A stretch of DNA of 64,000 bases from Dyella sp. RRB7 (GTDB lineage: Bacteria; Pseudomonadota; Gammaproteobacteria; Xanthomonadales; Rhodanobacteraceae). The notes below the pieces were generated by a model. That model saw nothing but the letters and a program-made list of their open reading frames with translations. It was not told where the DNA came from and did not search any database. The translations under genes and the position numbers were made by a program. Positions 43,593-52,092 of this stretch are shown one piece after another (position 1 is the stretch's first letter; each line of letters opens with the position of its first letter). The DNA is taken from NCBI RefSeq assembly GCF_022761115.1, contig NZ_JAKWJS010000001.1, positions 372,001 to 436,000 of the forward strand, written 5' to 3'.

Positions 43593-43990
43593 TATGCCGT
43601 CACCCGCAACGCCCTCGCCTTGTCGCCGCGTGGCGTCAGCACGCCCAACGCGATGGCCACGATGAACAACACCGGCACATCGCCCAGCAGATGGCCCATA
43701 TGCCCGGCATGGGCAAAAGACTGCACGGCCATAATCGCGCCATGCACCACGCTCGACCACACGGCAAACCAGATCAGGCTGAGGTTGGCGAGCGGATCGC
43801 GCGCGGCCCGGATCAGGAACACGCCTAGCGTGGCGTAGACGCCCACGATCATCATCGGGTAATCCGAATAACCCGAATGCCACGCCCAGCCCGAAGGCCA
43901 GAGCAGCATCAGCGGATACACCCCGAGGCAGGCTACGCCCACTACCACCAGCACGATGCGCAAAACCTTGAGACGCTGTATGTCGCTCAT
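43592..43990 (-). CDS. Small four-helix membrane protein of unknown function
   Basis: 132 aa from the ATG at 43990, with GGGAGT upstream. Four hydrophobic helices: IVLVVVGVACLGVYPLMLLW, MMIVGVYATLGVFLI, LIWFAVWSSVVHGAIMAV and VPVLFIVAIALGVL. A His-rich loop (HAGHMGH) lies before the last helix. The pattern resembles DUF6632-type proteins. No function can be assigned. Confidence 0.75.
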   Translation of the reverse strand: MSDIQRLKVLRIVLVVVGVACLGVYPLMLLWPSGWAWHSGYSDYPMMIVGVYATLGVFLIRAARDPLANLSLIWFAVWSSVVHGAIMAVQSFAHAGHMGHLLGDVPVLFIVAIALGVLTPRGDKARALRVTA

Positions 43991-44124
43991 GGTGATCACT
44001 CCCACGTCACGATCTAGCTGCCGACGCGGAACGCCAAGGCCATGACGATGGCCATCCAGCGGCAGGCGTGGCCTAGCCGCAAGACGTCGGTCGACAGAGT
44101 CTAGTACTGACCGGGCCGCTACGC

Positions 44125-45495
44125 TTAGCCGATACCCAGGCCTTCGATACCCGTGATGGAGTGGCTGTCGAAACCGGCCAGTTCGGCGAAGCGTCGACCA
44201 CGCTCGGCATAGTCGTGGAACTGATCGAAACTCGGCGCGCCGGGCGACAGCAACACCACGCCAGCCTGCGGCGTGAGTTCGCGGGCACGCTCGACGGCCG
44301 CCGCCAGATCGGCAACCTCCTCGACCGGAACGCCCGCGTCGCGCAATGCGCCGGCAATACGAGGGCCATTGGCACCCTGCGCGATGAGCGCGTGAGGCGC
44401 GGCGCGGCGCATCGCCCCCACAAAATCGCTCCAGTCGAGGCCACGATCATGACCACCCACAATCACCGTGACCGCCCGCCCCCGCAAACTGGCCAACGCG
44501 GCGAGCGTGGCCTGCGGCGTAGTGCTGATGGAGTCGTTGATCCAGGCGATGCCGCCCTGCTCACCCATCGGCTGCAGGCGATGAGGCAGCGGCCGGAACG
44601 TAGCCAGCGACGGTGCCGCGGCCACGGCATCGAACTCCATCGCCTCGAGCGCGGCCAGCGCGGCGCAGGCATTGAGCGCGTTGTGTTCACCGGGAACGGC
44701 AAGGCCGGCGACGTCGAACACCGACTCGGCGCCGCGTCGAATGAAGCCACCCGCTACATGCCAACCCGCAACGTCGCCAAACACGATGCGGTGCGGATGG
44801 TGCGCGGTGCGTTCCAGCAGGAACGGCTGCAGCGCATTCACCAGGAGCTGCTTCGAAACGCCGGCAAGCTTGAGCTTGTCCTCAAGATAGCGCTCGCGTG
44901 AACCGTGCCAGTCGAGATGCTCCTCGTACAGGCTGGTGATGACGCCCAGTTCCACCGGACCCGCCTCGCCAGTCTGGAAGCTGGACAACTCGATGGCCCA
45001 CAACTCCGCCTGCTGATCGAGCAGCTCCAGCATCGGCATGCCGATATTGCCGGCCAACGCGGTGCGCACGCCCAGGCTGCGCGCCAGATGCGCGAGCAAG
45101 GCAGTGGTGGTGCTCTTGCCCTTGGTGCCGGTCACGGCGACGACACGCGCATCCGGCCTTTCGGCAAACCACAGCGCGGTGCCGGAGGTGATGCGGATGC
45201 CTGCCTCGCGCGCCGCGAGCAGCGCCGGCTTGTAGGCCGAAATGCCCGGCGACTTCACCAGCACGTCGAACATCGACAGCGCGCTGGCATCGGGTTCCTC
45301 ACCATGCGCATCGAGCGCGGGATCGAAGGCATGCGCGGCCGCCACTTCCGTCTCGCTGCAGAACAGCGTCAACGGCAACTGCGGCAGGCGTGAACGGATC
45401 GCCGTGATGGCGGCCCGTCCTTCACGGCCAAAACCCCAGATGGCAACGCGCTTGCCTGCGAGATCGGCGATGCGCAACGGCGAACGAAAGCTCAC
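44125..45495 (-). CDS. murD2: MurD2, UDP-MurNAc-L-alanine-L-glutamate ligase
   Basis: 456 aa from a GTG start that overlaps the murL stop by 4 nt (GTGA). Mur-ligase features are an N-terminal Rossmann segment KRVAIWGFGREGRAAI, ATP loop VTGTKGKSTTTALL, and later WINDSISTTPQA and GGHDRGLDWSDF. In Xanthomonas, MurD2 adds L-Glu to UDP-MurNAc-L-Ala and MurL then epimerises it, bypassing free D-Glu and standard MurD. Pairing with murL makes this assignment strong; a standard MurD would normally lie in the dcw cluster. Confidence 0.9.
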   Translation of the reverse strand: MSFRSPLRIADLAGKRVAIWGFGREGRAAITAIRSRLPQLPLTLFCSETEVAAAHAFDPALDAHGEEPDASALSMFDVLVKSPGISAYKPALLAAREAGIRITSGTALWFAERPDARVVAVTGTKGKSTTTALLAHLARSLGVRTALAGNIGMPMLELLDQQAELWAIELSSFQTGEAGPVELGVITSLYEEHLDWHGSRERYLEDKLKLAGVSKQLLVNALQPFLLERTAHHPHRIVFGDVAGWHVAGGFIRRGAESVFDVAGLAVPGEHNALNACAALAALEAMEFDAVAAAPSLATFRPLPHRLQPMGEQGGIAWINDSISTTPQATLAALASLRGRAVTVIVGGHDRGLDWSDFVGAMRRAAPHALIAQGANGPRIAGALRDAGVPVEEVADLAAAVERARELTPQAGVVLLSPGAPSFDQFHDYAERGRRFAELAGFDSHSITGIEGLGIG

Positions 45496-46835
45496 GCGAA
45501 AAAGGCCAGCGCCGACTGCAACCGCGGCGGAATGCGCTGCTCGCCGGAAGGCTGCAGCCACGGCTCCAGCGCCAGTTCCTGCACATCGAGCTGCGGCAGG
45601 ATTTCGCTGCGGAAGCGTGCCACCAAGGCATCTTCCTGCCATTCCGAACGCTGGCTCAGCGCAGCCATGGCGGCGCGCGCCTCGGCGCCCTCGCCCACGC
45701 ATTCGAAGGGCTTGTGGTCCTGGTATTCCAGCAATGCGTCGAAGCCGGGCGCGAGGTTCTCGTCGTCCAGCAGGTTGCGGCCAAAGACCGACAGCAAGCG
45801 CGGCTTGGCCAGGAACGGCGCCAGTGCAAGGAATACGAAATGGCACTTCGGACACTGCCCACACCAGCGATCGGCCGGCTTGGGACCGAGCAGCTTGAAA
45901 TTGCGGTTGCAGCTGGAAAACACGTCGAAGTACGGCGTGAGCTTGGCGAACGCGCGCGTCACCGCCAATTCCGAATACGGGCGCAGCAGCGAGCAGTAGT
46001 CGAGATCGGCAGCCACGTGCTGGTGCAGCCAGTCGCCGAGCAACACCTCGAACGCATAGCCCTTGCTCCACTGGTGGTTCACCTGCTGGCCGTCGTACTC
46101 CAGCGTGGCCGCCGAGGCGGAACGCTCGTTGGCGAACGCAATGCTGTCGTAGCCGTAGAGGATGGCCGCCACGGCGAGGATGGCGGAGTTCACCGCGGTC
46201 ACCGGGATGTGCCCGTTCCACGCGCCCAGGCGGTTCAATTCGAACAGGCCTGGCGCCAGCTCGCGCTGGATGTTCAGCGTGGGCAGGCCGGTGCGCTCGG
46301 CGCAGGCGGCGATCAGTGGCGAATTGCCGACCCACACGGCAGTGGCGTCGCCGCCGATGGACTTGATCGCCTCCACCGCGACCAGCGAATCCTTGCCGCC
46401 ACCGATCGGCACCAGGGTGCGATGCGGCAAGCCCAGCGCCTTGGCGGCCGGCCGGGCCGCGGCGCCGCGCGGGAAGGCGATGCGTCCGCGCAGGTCCAGG
46501 CCGTTGCGATAGGCGAATTCGGCCAGCCCGTGCAGATACAGCGCGTCGAGCAGATCAGCGGTGGCGTCGTCCAGCGGACCGCCAGCCACGTCGATGCGCG
46601 GCGACACGCCGGCCTTGTAGTAGCTGACGCCCGCGATCAGGTGCAGCAGCTTCAATGCCTGATCGAACGCTTCCCGATGGCCGGCCGGCAGGGCCGGTGC
46701 ATTGGGGAAGCGCACACGCTCGATCAGCTCCTCGCCATGGTCGAAGGCATACACCAGCTCGGCCACGCCATCGGCATAGCTGCACCGCACGAAGCGGAAT
46801 ACCTGGGTCAGGCGGGGTTGGATGTCGGTTGTCAC
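45492..46835 (-). CDS. murL: MurL, UDP-MurNAc-L-Ala-L-Glu epimerase
   Basis: 447 aa, GTG start with GGAG 8 nt upstream. A PP-loop-like motif (VPIGGGKDSLVAVEAI) and a Cys-rich segment (WCGQCPKCHFV) are the visible hallmarks. MurL converts the terminal L-Glu of UDP-MurNAc-L-Ala-L-Glu to D-Glu, known from Xanthomonas oryzae. It overlaps murD2 and is the first gene of the pair. A DUF559 cassette lies immediately upstream; its reading frame stops 3 nt before the murL start codon. Confidence 0.92.
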   Translation of the reverse strand: MTTDIQPRLTQVFRFVRCSYADGVAELVYAFDHGEELIERVRFPNAPALPAGHREAFDQALKLLHLIAGVSYYKAGVSPRIDVAGGPLDDATADLLDALYLHGLAEFAYRNGLDLRGRIAFPRGAAARPAAKALGLPHRTLVPIGGGKDSLVAVEAIKSIGGDATAVWVGNSPLIAACAERTGLPTLNIQRELAPGLFELNRLGAWNGHIPVTAVNSAILAVAAILYGYDSIAFANERSASAATLEYDGQQVNHQWSKGYAFEVLLGDWLHQHVAADLDYCSLLRPYSELAVTRAFAKLTPYFDVFSSCNRNFKLLGPKPADRWCGQCPKCHFVFLALAPFLAKPRLLSVFGRNLLDDENLAPGFDALLEYQDHKPFECVGEGAEARAAMAALSQRSEWQEDALVARFRSEILPQLDVQELALEPWLQPSGEQRIPPRLQSALAFFA

Positions 46836-46838
46836 GCC

Positions 46839-47282
46839 TCAGTCTCCATGTCGTGCTCCCTCTCCCCTCCGGGGAGAGGGTTGGGGTGAGGGGCCGGGGC
46901 CGGCCAAAGCCTCCAGCAGCACCTCTAGCACGCCGTCAATGTTCGTCAGTACGTCATTGTTCCAGAAACGCAGGACTCTGTAGCCCATGGCCTGCAGCTC
47001 GCAGGTCCTGCGTTCGTCATAAACCTGTTGATCGCCATGCTGCCCGCCATCCAGCTCCACGATCAGACCAGCATCCGGACAGACAAAATCGACGATGTAC
47101 TGGCCGATTTCGTGCTGGCGCCAGAATTTCCAGCCTTGCAAATGGCGGTTGCGCAGTCGGCACCAAAGCAGTTGCTCGGCTCCGGTCTGCGCAGCCCGCA
47201 AACTGCGAGCTCGATCGACGTGTAAACGCTTCGTCCTTGAGCGCTCCCGATGGTGGCGTTTTCGCGAGCACCCGCCCCTCAC
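46839..47282 (-). CDS. DUF559 (Vsr-like PD-(D/E)XK) nuclease-type protein inside an inverted-repeat cassette
   Basis: Up to 147 aa. The core (SLRAAQTGAEQLLWCRLRNR, then KFWRQHEIGQYIVDFVCP and LIVELDGGQHGDQQVYD) has the DUF559 catalytic Asp (VDF) and E-x-D (ELDGGQH) pattern; RRTCELQAMGYRVLRFWNNDVL follows. The true start is unclear, since the N-terminal 20 residues are basic and read from the flanking repeat. The C-terminal GPSPQPSPRRGEGARHGD is translated from the other repeat. DUF559 proteins are presumed endonucleases of unknown role. The gene sits between lysAC and murL on the same strand. Confidence 0.75.
   Translation of the reverse strand: MRGGCSRKRHHRERSRTKRLHVDRARSLRAAQTGAEQLLWCRLRNRHLQGWKFWRQHEIGQYIVDFVCPDAGLIVELDGGQHGDQQVYDERRTCELQAMGYRVLRFWNNDVLTNIDGVLEVLLEALAGPGPSPQPSPRRGEGARHGD
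46856..46894 (+). repeat. Left arm of the 39-bp inverted repeat
   Basis: Perfect inverted partner of 47274-47312. Begins CTCCCTCTCC and ends GGTGAGGGGC; the first 25 bp contain a 10-bp-stem hairpin with loop TCC. Encodes part of the DUF559 frame's C-terminal tail. Confidence 0.9.
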
Positions 47283-47312
47283 CCCAACCCTCTCCCCGGA
47301 GGGGAGAGGGAG
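47274..47312 (-). repeat. Right arm of the 39-bp inverted repeat
   Basis: Perfect inverted partner of 46856-46894, located 18 bp downstream of the lysAC stop on the minus strand. Its outer neighbour 47263-47283 is also shared with 50119-50139. Confidence 0.9.
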
Positions 47313-47329
47313 AAGTGAAGGAATGAGGG

Positions 47330-49948
47330 TTATTCGAGGATGATTTCCTCAGCCTCGTCCCGCAGGTTGTACGGCGAGGACATCACCTTGCCATACGCGC
47401 CGGCCTGGGCGATCAGCATCACGTCGCCCTCCTTGGGCTCGGGCAGGCGGCGATCCGTGCCCAGCACGTCGCCGCTCTCGCAGATCGGGCCCACCACCTG
47501 GAATAGTCCGGTACCGGGCTGATCCAACTGGGTGAGGTTGACGATCTCGTGCCAGGCCTCGTACAGCGCGGGACGGATCAGGCTGTTCATGCCGGTGTCC
47601 ACGCCGAGGTAGCGGATCTGCCCGTTGCCCTTGCCCTTGGTCTGGGTGACCTTGGTCAGCAGCACGCCGGCATCGGCCACCAGGTAGCGGCCCGGCTCCA
47701 TCCACAACTGGTAGTGCGGGTAAGCGGCCTTCACCTCGCGCAACACCTTGTCCAGCGCCGCGATGTCCAGCCGCGCCTCGCCCGGATGCGAGGGCACGCC
47801 GAGGCCGCCGCCGATATCCAGGAAGGTGACGCTGCCGATGCGCTCGGCCAGGCTGGCCAGCTGGCCGTAGACCTCGCCCCAGTGACTGTCGTCGAGAATG
47901 CCCGAGCCCAGGTGGGCATGCAGGCCGCGCACGCTCACGCCATGGGTATCGGCCAGGCGCAGGAACGCATCCAGCTGTTCGACCGGCAGACCGAACTTGC
48001 TGCCGCTGCCGCCGGTACGCACCTTCTCGTGATGGCCCAGGCCACGACCGAGATCGAGACGCAGCACCACTTCGCGACCGCGGAACAGCTCGCCCCAGTG
48101 TTCCAGCTGATAGAGCGAATCGAGCGACAGCGTGGCGCGGGTGGTCAGGGCCCAGGCGTAGTCCTCGCGCGGGGCGAAGTTGGGCGTGAACAGCAGCGGC
48201 GCCGATGCGGGCACCACCGCCATCACCGCCTTCAGCTCGCCCGGCGATACGCATTCGAAGCCGAAGCCTTCTTCGGCCAGCGTCTTGAGGATGGCCGGAT
48301 GCGTATTGGCCTTCACCGCGTAGTGCAGTCGATCCACCGCGCCCAGCGTCTTCAGCTCGCGCGCCTGCTGGCGCACGGTGGGCAGGTGGTAGACGTAGCG
48401 CGGCGTTGCCTCGGCGCCAATCTTAAGCAACTCGGCGCGACGCTCCTGGCGCCACCACGACGCCGCCGGCGGCAATACCTCGCCGCTGCCGTACAGCGCC
48501 TGCCAGCTGGGCCCGAACAGCGCGCTGTCGTCCGTGCGCAGCGCGCCGGCGGTGATCAGCAGCTCGTGCAGGTGCGGCAGCAGCTCGTCCACTACGTTTT
48601 CATCCACCACGAAGGTGAGATTGAGGTTGTTGGACGACTGCGAAATCATGTGAACGCGCAACTGGCCGAACTCGGCCAGCACGCCCGACAGCGTATGCAG
48701 CATGGAACGCATGCCGCGGCCGACCAGGGTGATGGCCGCGCACGGCGCGATCACCTTCACCCGACACACCTTGGCCAGGTCGCTGGCCAAGGCGGCGAGC
48801 GCGTCGGAATCGAGCAGGTTCTCGGTGGGGTCCAGCGACACGGTGACGTTGGTTTCGGCCGAGCCGATCATGTCCACCGACAAGCCGTGCTGCTTGAACT
48901 GCGCGAACACGTCGGCGAGGAAGCCGACCTGCTGCCACATGCCCACCGATTCCATCGACACCAGGGTGATGCCCTTGCGCGCGCTGATGGCCTTCACGCT
49001 GGGCGCGTGCTCGCGCACCTCGGGGCCGATCAGGGTGCCTTCCAGCTCGGGCCGGTTGGTGTCCTTGATCAGCAACGGCACGCGCGGCTCGCGCAGCGGC
49101 GACAGGCAGCGTGGATGCAGCACCTTGGCGCCGGTGGAGGCGATTTCCTGGGCCTCTTCGTAGTCCAGCCGCTGCAGCAGGCGCGCGCTGGGTACCTGGC
49201 GCGGGTTGGCGGTGAACATGCCGGCCACGTCGGTCCATATTTCCACGCGCTGCGCCTTCAGCAACGCGCCGAAATACGAGGCCGACGTGTCCGAACCACC
49301 ACGGCCGAGCAGCACCGTGCGGCCCTGCGATTCGCGGGCAATGAAGCCTTGCGTGATGAACACCTCGCCCAGCGCGGCGAGGCGCGCGCCCAGGACCGGA
49401 TCGGGCTTGGCCTCGACCATCGCCGAGAGCAGCTTGGTGCGCTCGTTCTGGTTGGGCAGCGCGATGGCCGCCAGGCAGTCGCGCGCATCCACCCACTGCG
49501 TGGGCAGGCCACTATGGGTGAGGAACGCCGAGCCCAGCGCGCTGGACATCAGCTCGCCGTGCGCCTGCACCAGCGCCGCCCAGGCCAGCTCGCCCAGCTG
49601 CGAAGGGCCATCCTCGGCCAGCTGCGCAAGCTCGGCGAGGCGTGTGCCGAGGGTGTCCGGAACCGCCAGCTGCATGTGATCGAGCAGGTCGTAGTGACGC
49701 TGTGCGATCGCCTTGGCAGCCTCGATGCGTTTGCCCTTGTCTTCCTGTGCGCACAGTTGTTTGAGTGCGTCGGTGATGCCGGAGAGTGCCGAAACGACAA
49801 CGAGCACGCGGGCGCCTTCGGCGCGGCGGCTGGCTACCAGCTCCAGAATGTTCTGCCAGCGCGGCAGGGTGGCGACACTGGTGCCGCCAAACTTCATCAC
49901 GATCCAGGATGCGTCGGCAGGAAGCGACGCGGGGCTTTGCGGGTTCAC
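47330..49948 (-). CDS. lysAC: Bifunctional aspartate kinase / diaminopimelate decarboxylase (LysAC)
   Basis: 872 aa fusion. The N-terminal aspartokinase has MKFGGTSVA and a GRGGSDTSASYFGALL block, with ACT domains around residues 330-470. The C-terminal PLP decarboxylase has the Schiff-base Lys in HYAVKANTHP, glycine-rich FLDIGGGLGVP, and GPICESGDVLG with the active Cys. It thus joins the first and last steps of the DAP/lysine pathway in one chain, an arrangement known in Xanthomonadales. Feedback regulation by lysine via the ACT domains is likely but not visible. Confidence 0.95.
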   Translation of the reverse strand: MNPQSPASLPADASWIVMKFGGTSVATLPRWQNILELVASRRAEGARVLVVVSALSGITDALKQLCAQEDKGKRIEAAKAIAQRHYDLLDHMQLAVPDTLGTRLAELAQLAEDGPSQLGELAWAALVQAHGELMSSALGSAFLTHSGLPTQWVDARDCLAAIALPNQNERTKLLSAMVEAKPDPVLGARLAALGEVFITQGFIARESQGRTVLLGRGGSDTSASYFGALLKAQRVEIWTDVAGMFTANPRQVPSARLLQRLDYEEAQEIASTGAKVLHPRCLSPLREPRVPLLIKDTNRPELEGTLIGPEVREHAPSVKAISARKGITLVSMESVGMWQQVGFLADVFAQFKQHGLSVDMIGSAETNVTVSLDPTENLLDSDALAALASDLAKVCRVKVIAPCAAITLVGRGMRSMLHTLSGVLAEFGQLRVHMISQSSNNLNLTFVVDENVVDELLPHLHELLITAGALRTDDSALFGPSWQALYGSGEVLPPAASWWRQERRAELLKIGAEATPRYVYHLPTVRQQARELKTLGAVDRLHYAVKANTHPAILKTLAEEGFGFECVSPGELKAVMAVVPASAPLLFTPNFAPREDYAWALTTRATLSLDSLYQLEHWGELFRGREVVLRLDLGRGLGHHEKVRTGGSGSKFGLPVEQLDAFLRLADTHGVSVRGLHAHLGSGILDDSHWGEVYGQLASLAERIGSVTFLDIGGGLGVPSHPGEARLDIAALDKVLREVKAAYPHYQLWMEPGRYLVADAGVLLTKVTQTKGKGNGQIRYLGVDTGMNSLIRPALYEAWHEIVNLTQLDQPGTGLFQVVGPICESGDVLGTDRRLPEPKEGDVMLIAQAGAYGKVMSSPYNLRDEAEEIILE

Positions 49949-50076
49949 GAGTACCTTCGGTGGTGGCTGGGGAAGACAATTCGTCCAGTGTTGCGCCGCA
50001 GCAGGTGGAATGCAACCGCTCGGAGACTGAGGCGTTTGGATGGCTAAATGCGGCGACGCATGGCGCCAATGGAGCC

Positions 50077-50102
50077 GTCATCCCTGCGCAAACAGGGATG
50101 AC
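50077..50102. repeat. Dispersed hairpin repeat GTCATCCCTG / CAGGGATGAC
   Basis: Perfect 10-bp arms with loop CGCAAA. It lies in the 228-bp spacer between fumarase and lysAC, upstream of lysAC. Same class as the hairpin at 63141-63178 (GTCATCCCGGC core). Confidence 0.8.
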
Positions 50103-50118
50103 AGGAGTGAGAGGTTTA

Positions 50119-50166
50119 CGCGAGCACCCGCCCCTCACCTCGATCCTCCCCCCCAAAGGGGAGAGG
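50119..50166. repeat. Third copy of the palindromic repeat flanking the DUF559 cassette
   Basis: Its first 21 bp (50119-50139) are identical to 47263-47283, and it ends in a diverged CTCCCC-CCCAAA-GGGGAG palindrome. It abuts the fumarase stop, so it may act as a 3' structure for that gene. Confidence 0.75.
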
Positions 50167-50176
50167 AAGCGGAACA

Positions 50177-51691
50177 TCAGGCCACGACGACGGGGATCTT
50201 GCCGATACGCGCCTGCCATTCCTTCGGCCCGGTCTGGTGCACCGAGGTGCCGGCCGAATCGACGGCGACGGTCACCGGCATGTCCTGCACTTCGAACTCG
50301 TAGATCGCTTCCATGCCCAGGTCGGCGAAGCCGACCACGCGCGAGGCCTTGATCGCCTTGGACACGAGATACGCCGCGCCACCCACGGCCATCAGGTACA
50401 CCGACCGGTGCTTCTTGATCGCCTCGATGGCGGCGGGGCCGCGCTCGGCCTTGCCGACCATGCCCAGCAGGCCGGTCTGCGCCAGCACCTGCTCGGTGAA
50501 CTTGTCCATGCGCGTGGCGGTGGTCGGGCCAGCCGGGCCCACCACTTCGTCGCGCACCGGATCGACCGGGCCCACGTAGTAGATGAAGCGGCCGTTGAAA
50601 TCGACCGGCAGCGGCTCGCCCTTGTTGAGCATGTCGACCATGCGCTTGTGCGCGGCGTCGCGACCGGTAAGCAGCTTGCCGTTGAGCAGCAGCACTTCGC
50701 CCGGCTTCCAGCTGGCGACGTCCTCGCGGGTCACCGTGTCCAGGTTCACGCGACGGCCCTTGCTGGCGTCGTAGGTGAGCTTGGGCCAGTCTTCCAGCGA
50801 CGGCGGGTCGAGCATCACCGGGCCGGAACCGTCCAGCGTGAAGTGCGCGTGGCGGGTGGCCGCGCAGTTGGGAATCAGCGCCACCGGCAGGTTCGCCGCG
50901 TGGGTCGGGTAATCCTTCACCTTGATGTCGAGCACGGTGGTGAGGCCGCCCAGGCCCTGCGCGCCGATGCCCAGCGCATTGACCTTTTCATACAGCTCGA
51001 TGCGCAGCTCTTCGGCGCGGTTCTTCGGGCCGCGCGCAATCAGGTCCTGGATGTCGATCGGCTCCATCAGCGCTTCCTTGGCCAGCAGCATCGCCTTCTC
51101 GGCGGTGCCGCCGATGCCGATGCCCAGCATGCCCGGCGGGCACCAGCCGGCGCCCATGGTCGGCACGGTCTTGAGCACCCAGTCGACGATGGAATCGGAC
51201 GGGTTGAGCATCACGAACTTGGACTTCGCCTCCGAACCGCCGCCCTTGGCGGCCACGATCACGTCGACGGTGTCGCCCGGCACGATCGACACATTGATCA
51301 CCGCCGGCGTGTTGTCCTTGGTGTTGGTGCGCTTGCCGGCCGGGTCGGCCAGCACGCTGGCGCGCAGCTTGTTGTCCGGGTCGTTATAGGCACGGCGCAC
51401 GCCCTCGTTGACCATGTCTTCCAGCGACATCGTGGCGTCCCAGCGCACGTTCATGCCCACCTTGAGGAACACGGTGACGATGCCGGTGTCCTGGCACAGC
51501 GGGCGGTGGCCTTCGGCGGCCATGCGCGAGTTGATCAGGATCTGCGCTATCGCGTCCTTCGCGGCCGGCGACTCCTCGCGCTCGTAGGCGGCGGCGAGGT
51601 TGGTGATGTAGTCGACGGGATGGTAGTAGCTGATGTACTGCAGGGCGTCGGCGACGGACTGGATCAAATCGTCTTGCTTGATGGTGGTCAT
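50177..51691 (-). CDS. fumA: Fumarate hydratase, class I ([4Fe-4S])
   Basis: 504 aa from the ATG at 51691. Cluster-ligand cysteines are placed as in class I fumarases (RPLCQDTGI near residue 85, and IPNCAATRHAHFTLDG). The C-terminal swivelling domain has MVDMLNKGEPLPVDFNGR and GPAGPTTATRMD. It catalyses fumarate to malate in the TCA cycle and is oxygen/superoxide sensitive. Single gene; the 3' end runs into the repeat at 50119-50166. Confidence 0.95.
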   Translation of the reverse strand: MTTIKQDDLIQSVADALQYISYYHPVDYITNLAAAYEREESPAAKDAIAQILINSRMAAEGHRPLCQDTGIVTVFLKVGMNVRWDATMSLEDMVNEGVRRAYNDPDNKLRASVLADPAGKRTNTKDNTPAVINVSIVPGDTVDVIVAAKGGGSEAKSKFVMLNPSDSIVDWVLKTVPTMGAGWCPPGMLGIGIGGTAEKAMLLAKEALMEPIDIQDLIARGPKNRAEELRIELYEKVNALGIGAQGLGGLTTVLDIKVKDYPTHAANLPVALIPNCAATRHAHFTLDGSGPVMLDPPSLEDWPKLTYDASKGRRVNLDTVTREDVASWKPGEVLLLNGKLLTGRDAAHKRMVDMLNKGEPLPVDFNGRFIYYVGPVDPVRDEVVGPAGPTTATRMDKFTEQVLAQTGLLGMVGKAERGPAAIEAIKKHRSVYLMAVGGAAYLVSKAIKASRVVGFADLGMEAIYEFEVQDMPVTVAVDSAGTSVHQTGPKEWQARIGKIPVVVA

Positions 51692-52092
51692 GGCGGCTGC
51701 TTCGACTCCGGGGGAATTCGGCGTCGCAACAGGCTGTCCACGACGCACAACCCTTCTATTGTGCCGCAAATGGCCCCCGACCTCGAAAACAGGCCGCCAG
51801 GCCGCGCTGGAGCGCGGACCCTAGGTCAGAAGTTGTAGGCGCAATTTTCTGCGGCGGCGTTTGAGGCGCCAAGCGGAATCCGCAACATATTTCGTCAATT
51901 CAGTCACTTCCATGTCGACTCGCGGACCGCTAGGTTCGGACGGCCAGCGCGGATGATCTTCAGGGGGCCGCCTGGGTTGTGGGGAAAGAGATCACGTCCG
52001 TATGACTAACGGTTTTGCCGACTGGCGGGGCGTCGCTTGGGTGACGCCGTGATCGACCGGCACCGCCGTTTCCACCCTTGGAGAAACGACCC
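51692..52092. other. Divergent spacer between fumarase and S53 peptidase genes
   Basis: 401 bp without a credible gene. It must hold both promoters. A GGCGTC / GACGCC dyad (52029-52048) lies 45 bp before the peptidase start, in what is probably its 5' leader. No other structure stood out. Confidence 0.6.

Larger units (their letters stand above)
46856..47312. mobile_element. Candidate DUF559 cassette bounded by perfect 39-bp inverted repeats
   Basis: 46856-46894 and 47274-47312 are perfect reverse complements over 39 bp. Each arm itself contains a CCCTCTCCCC-TCC-GGGGAGAGGG hairpin. The enclosed 379 bp carry only the DUF559 core. The symmetry suggests a transposable or repeat-associated unit, comparable in logic to REP/RAYT systems; mobility is inference and no target duplication is obvious. 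Confidence 0.5.

Noticed and set aside
47549-50047. An 832-codon plus-strand frame opposite lysAC
   Set aside because: Antisense shadow of a well-defined bifunctional enzyme; no recognisable motif.
49949-50176. A lysine riboswitch upstream of lysAC
   Set aside because: The spacer contains only dispersed hairpin repeats; no lysine-aptamer-like multi-helix junction is visible.
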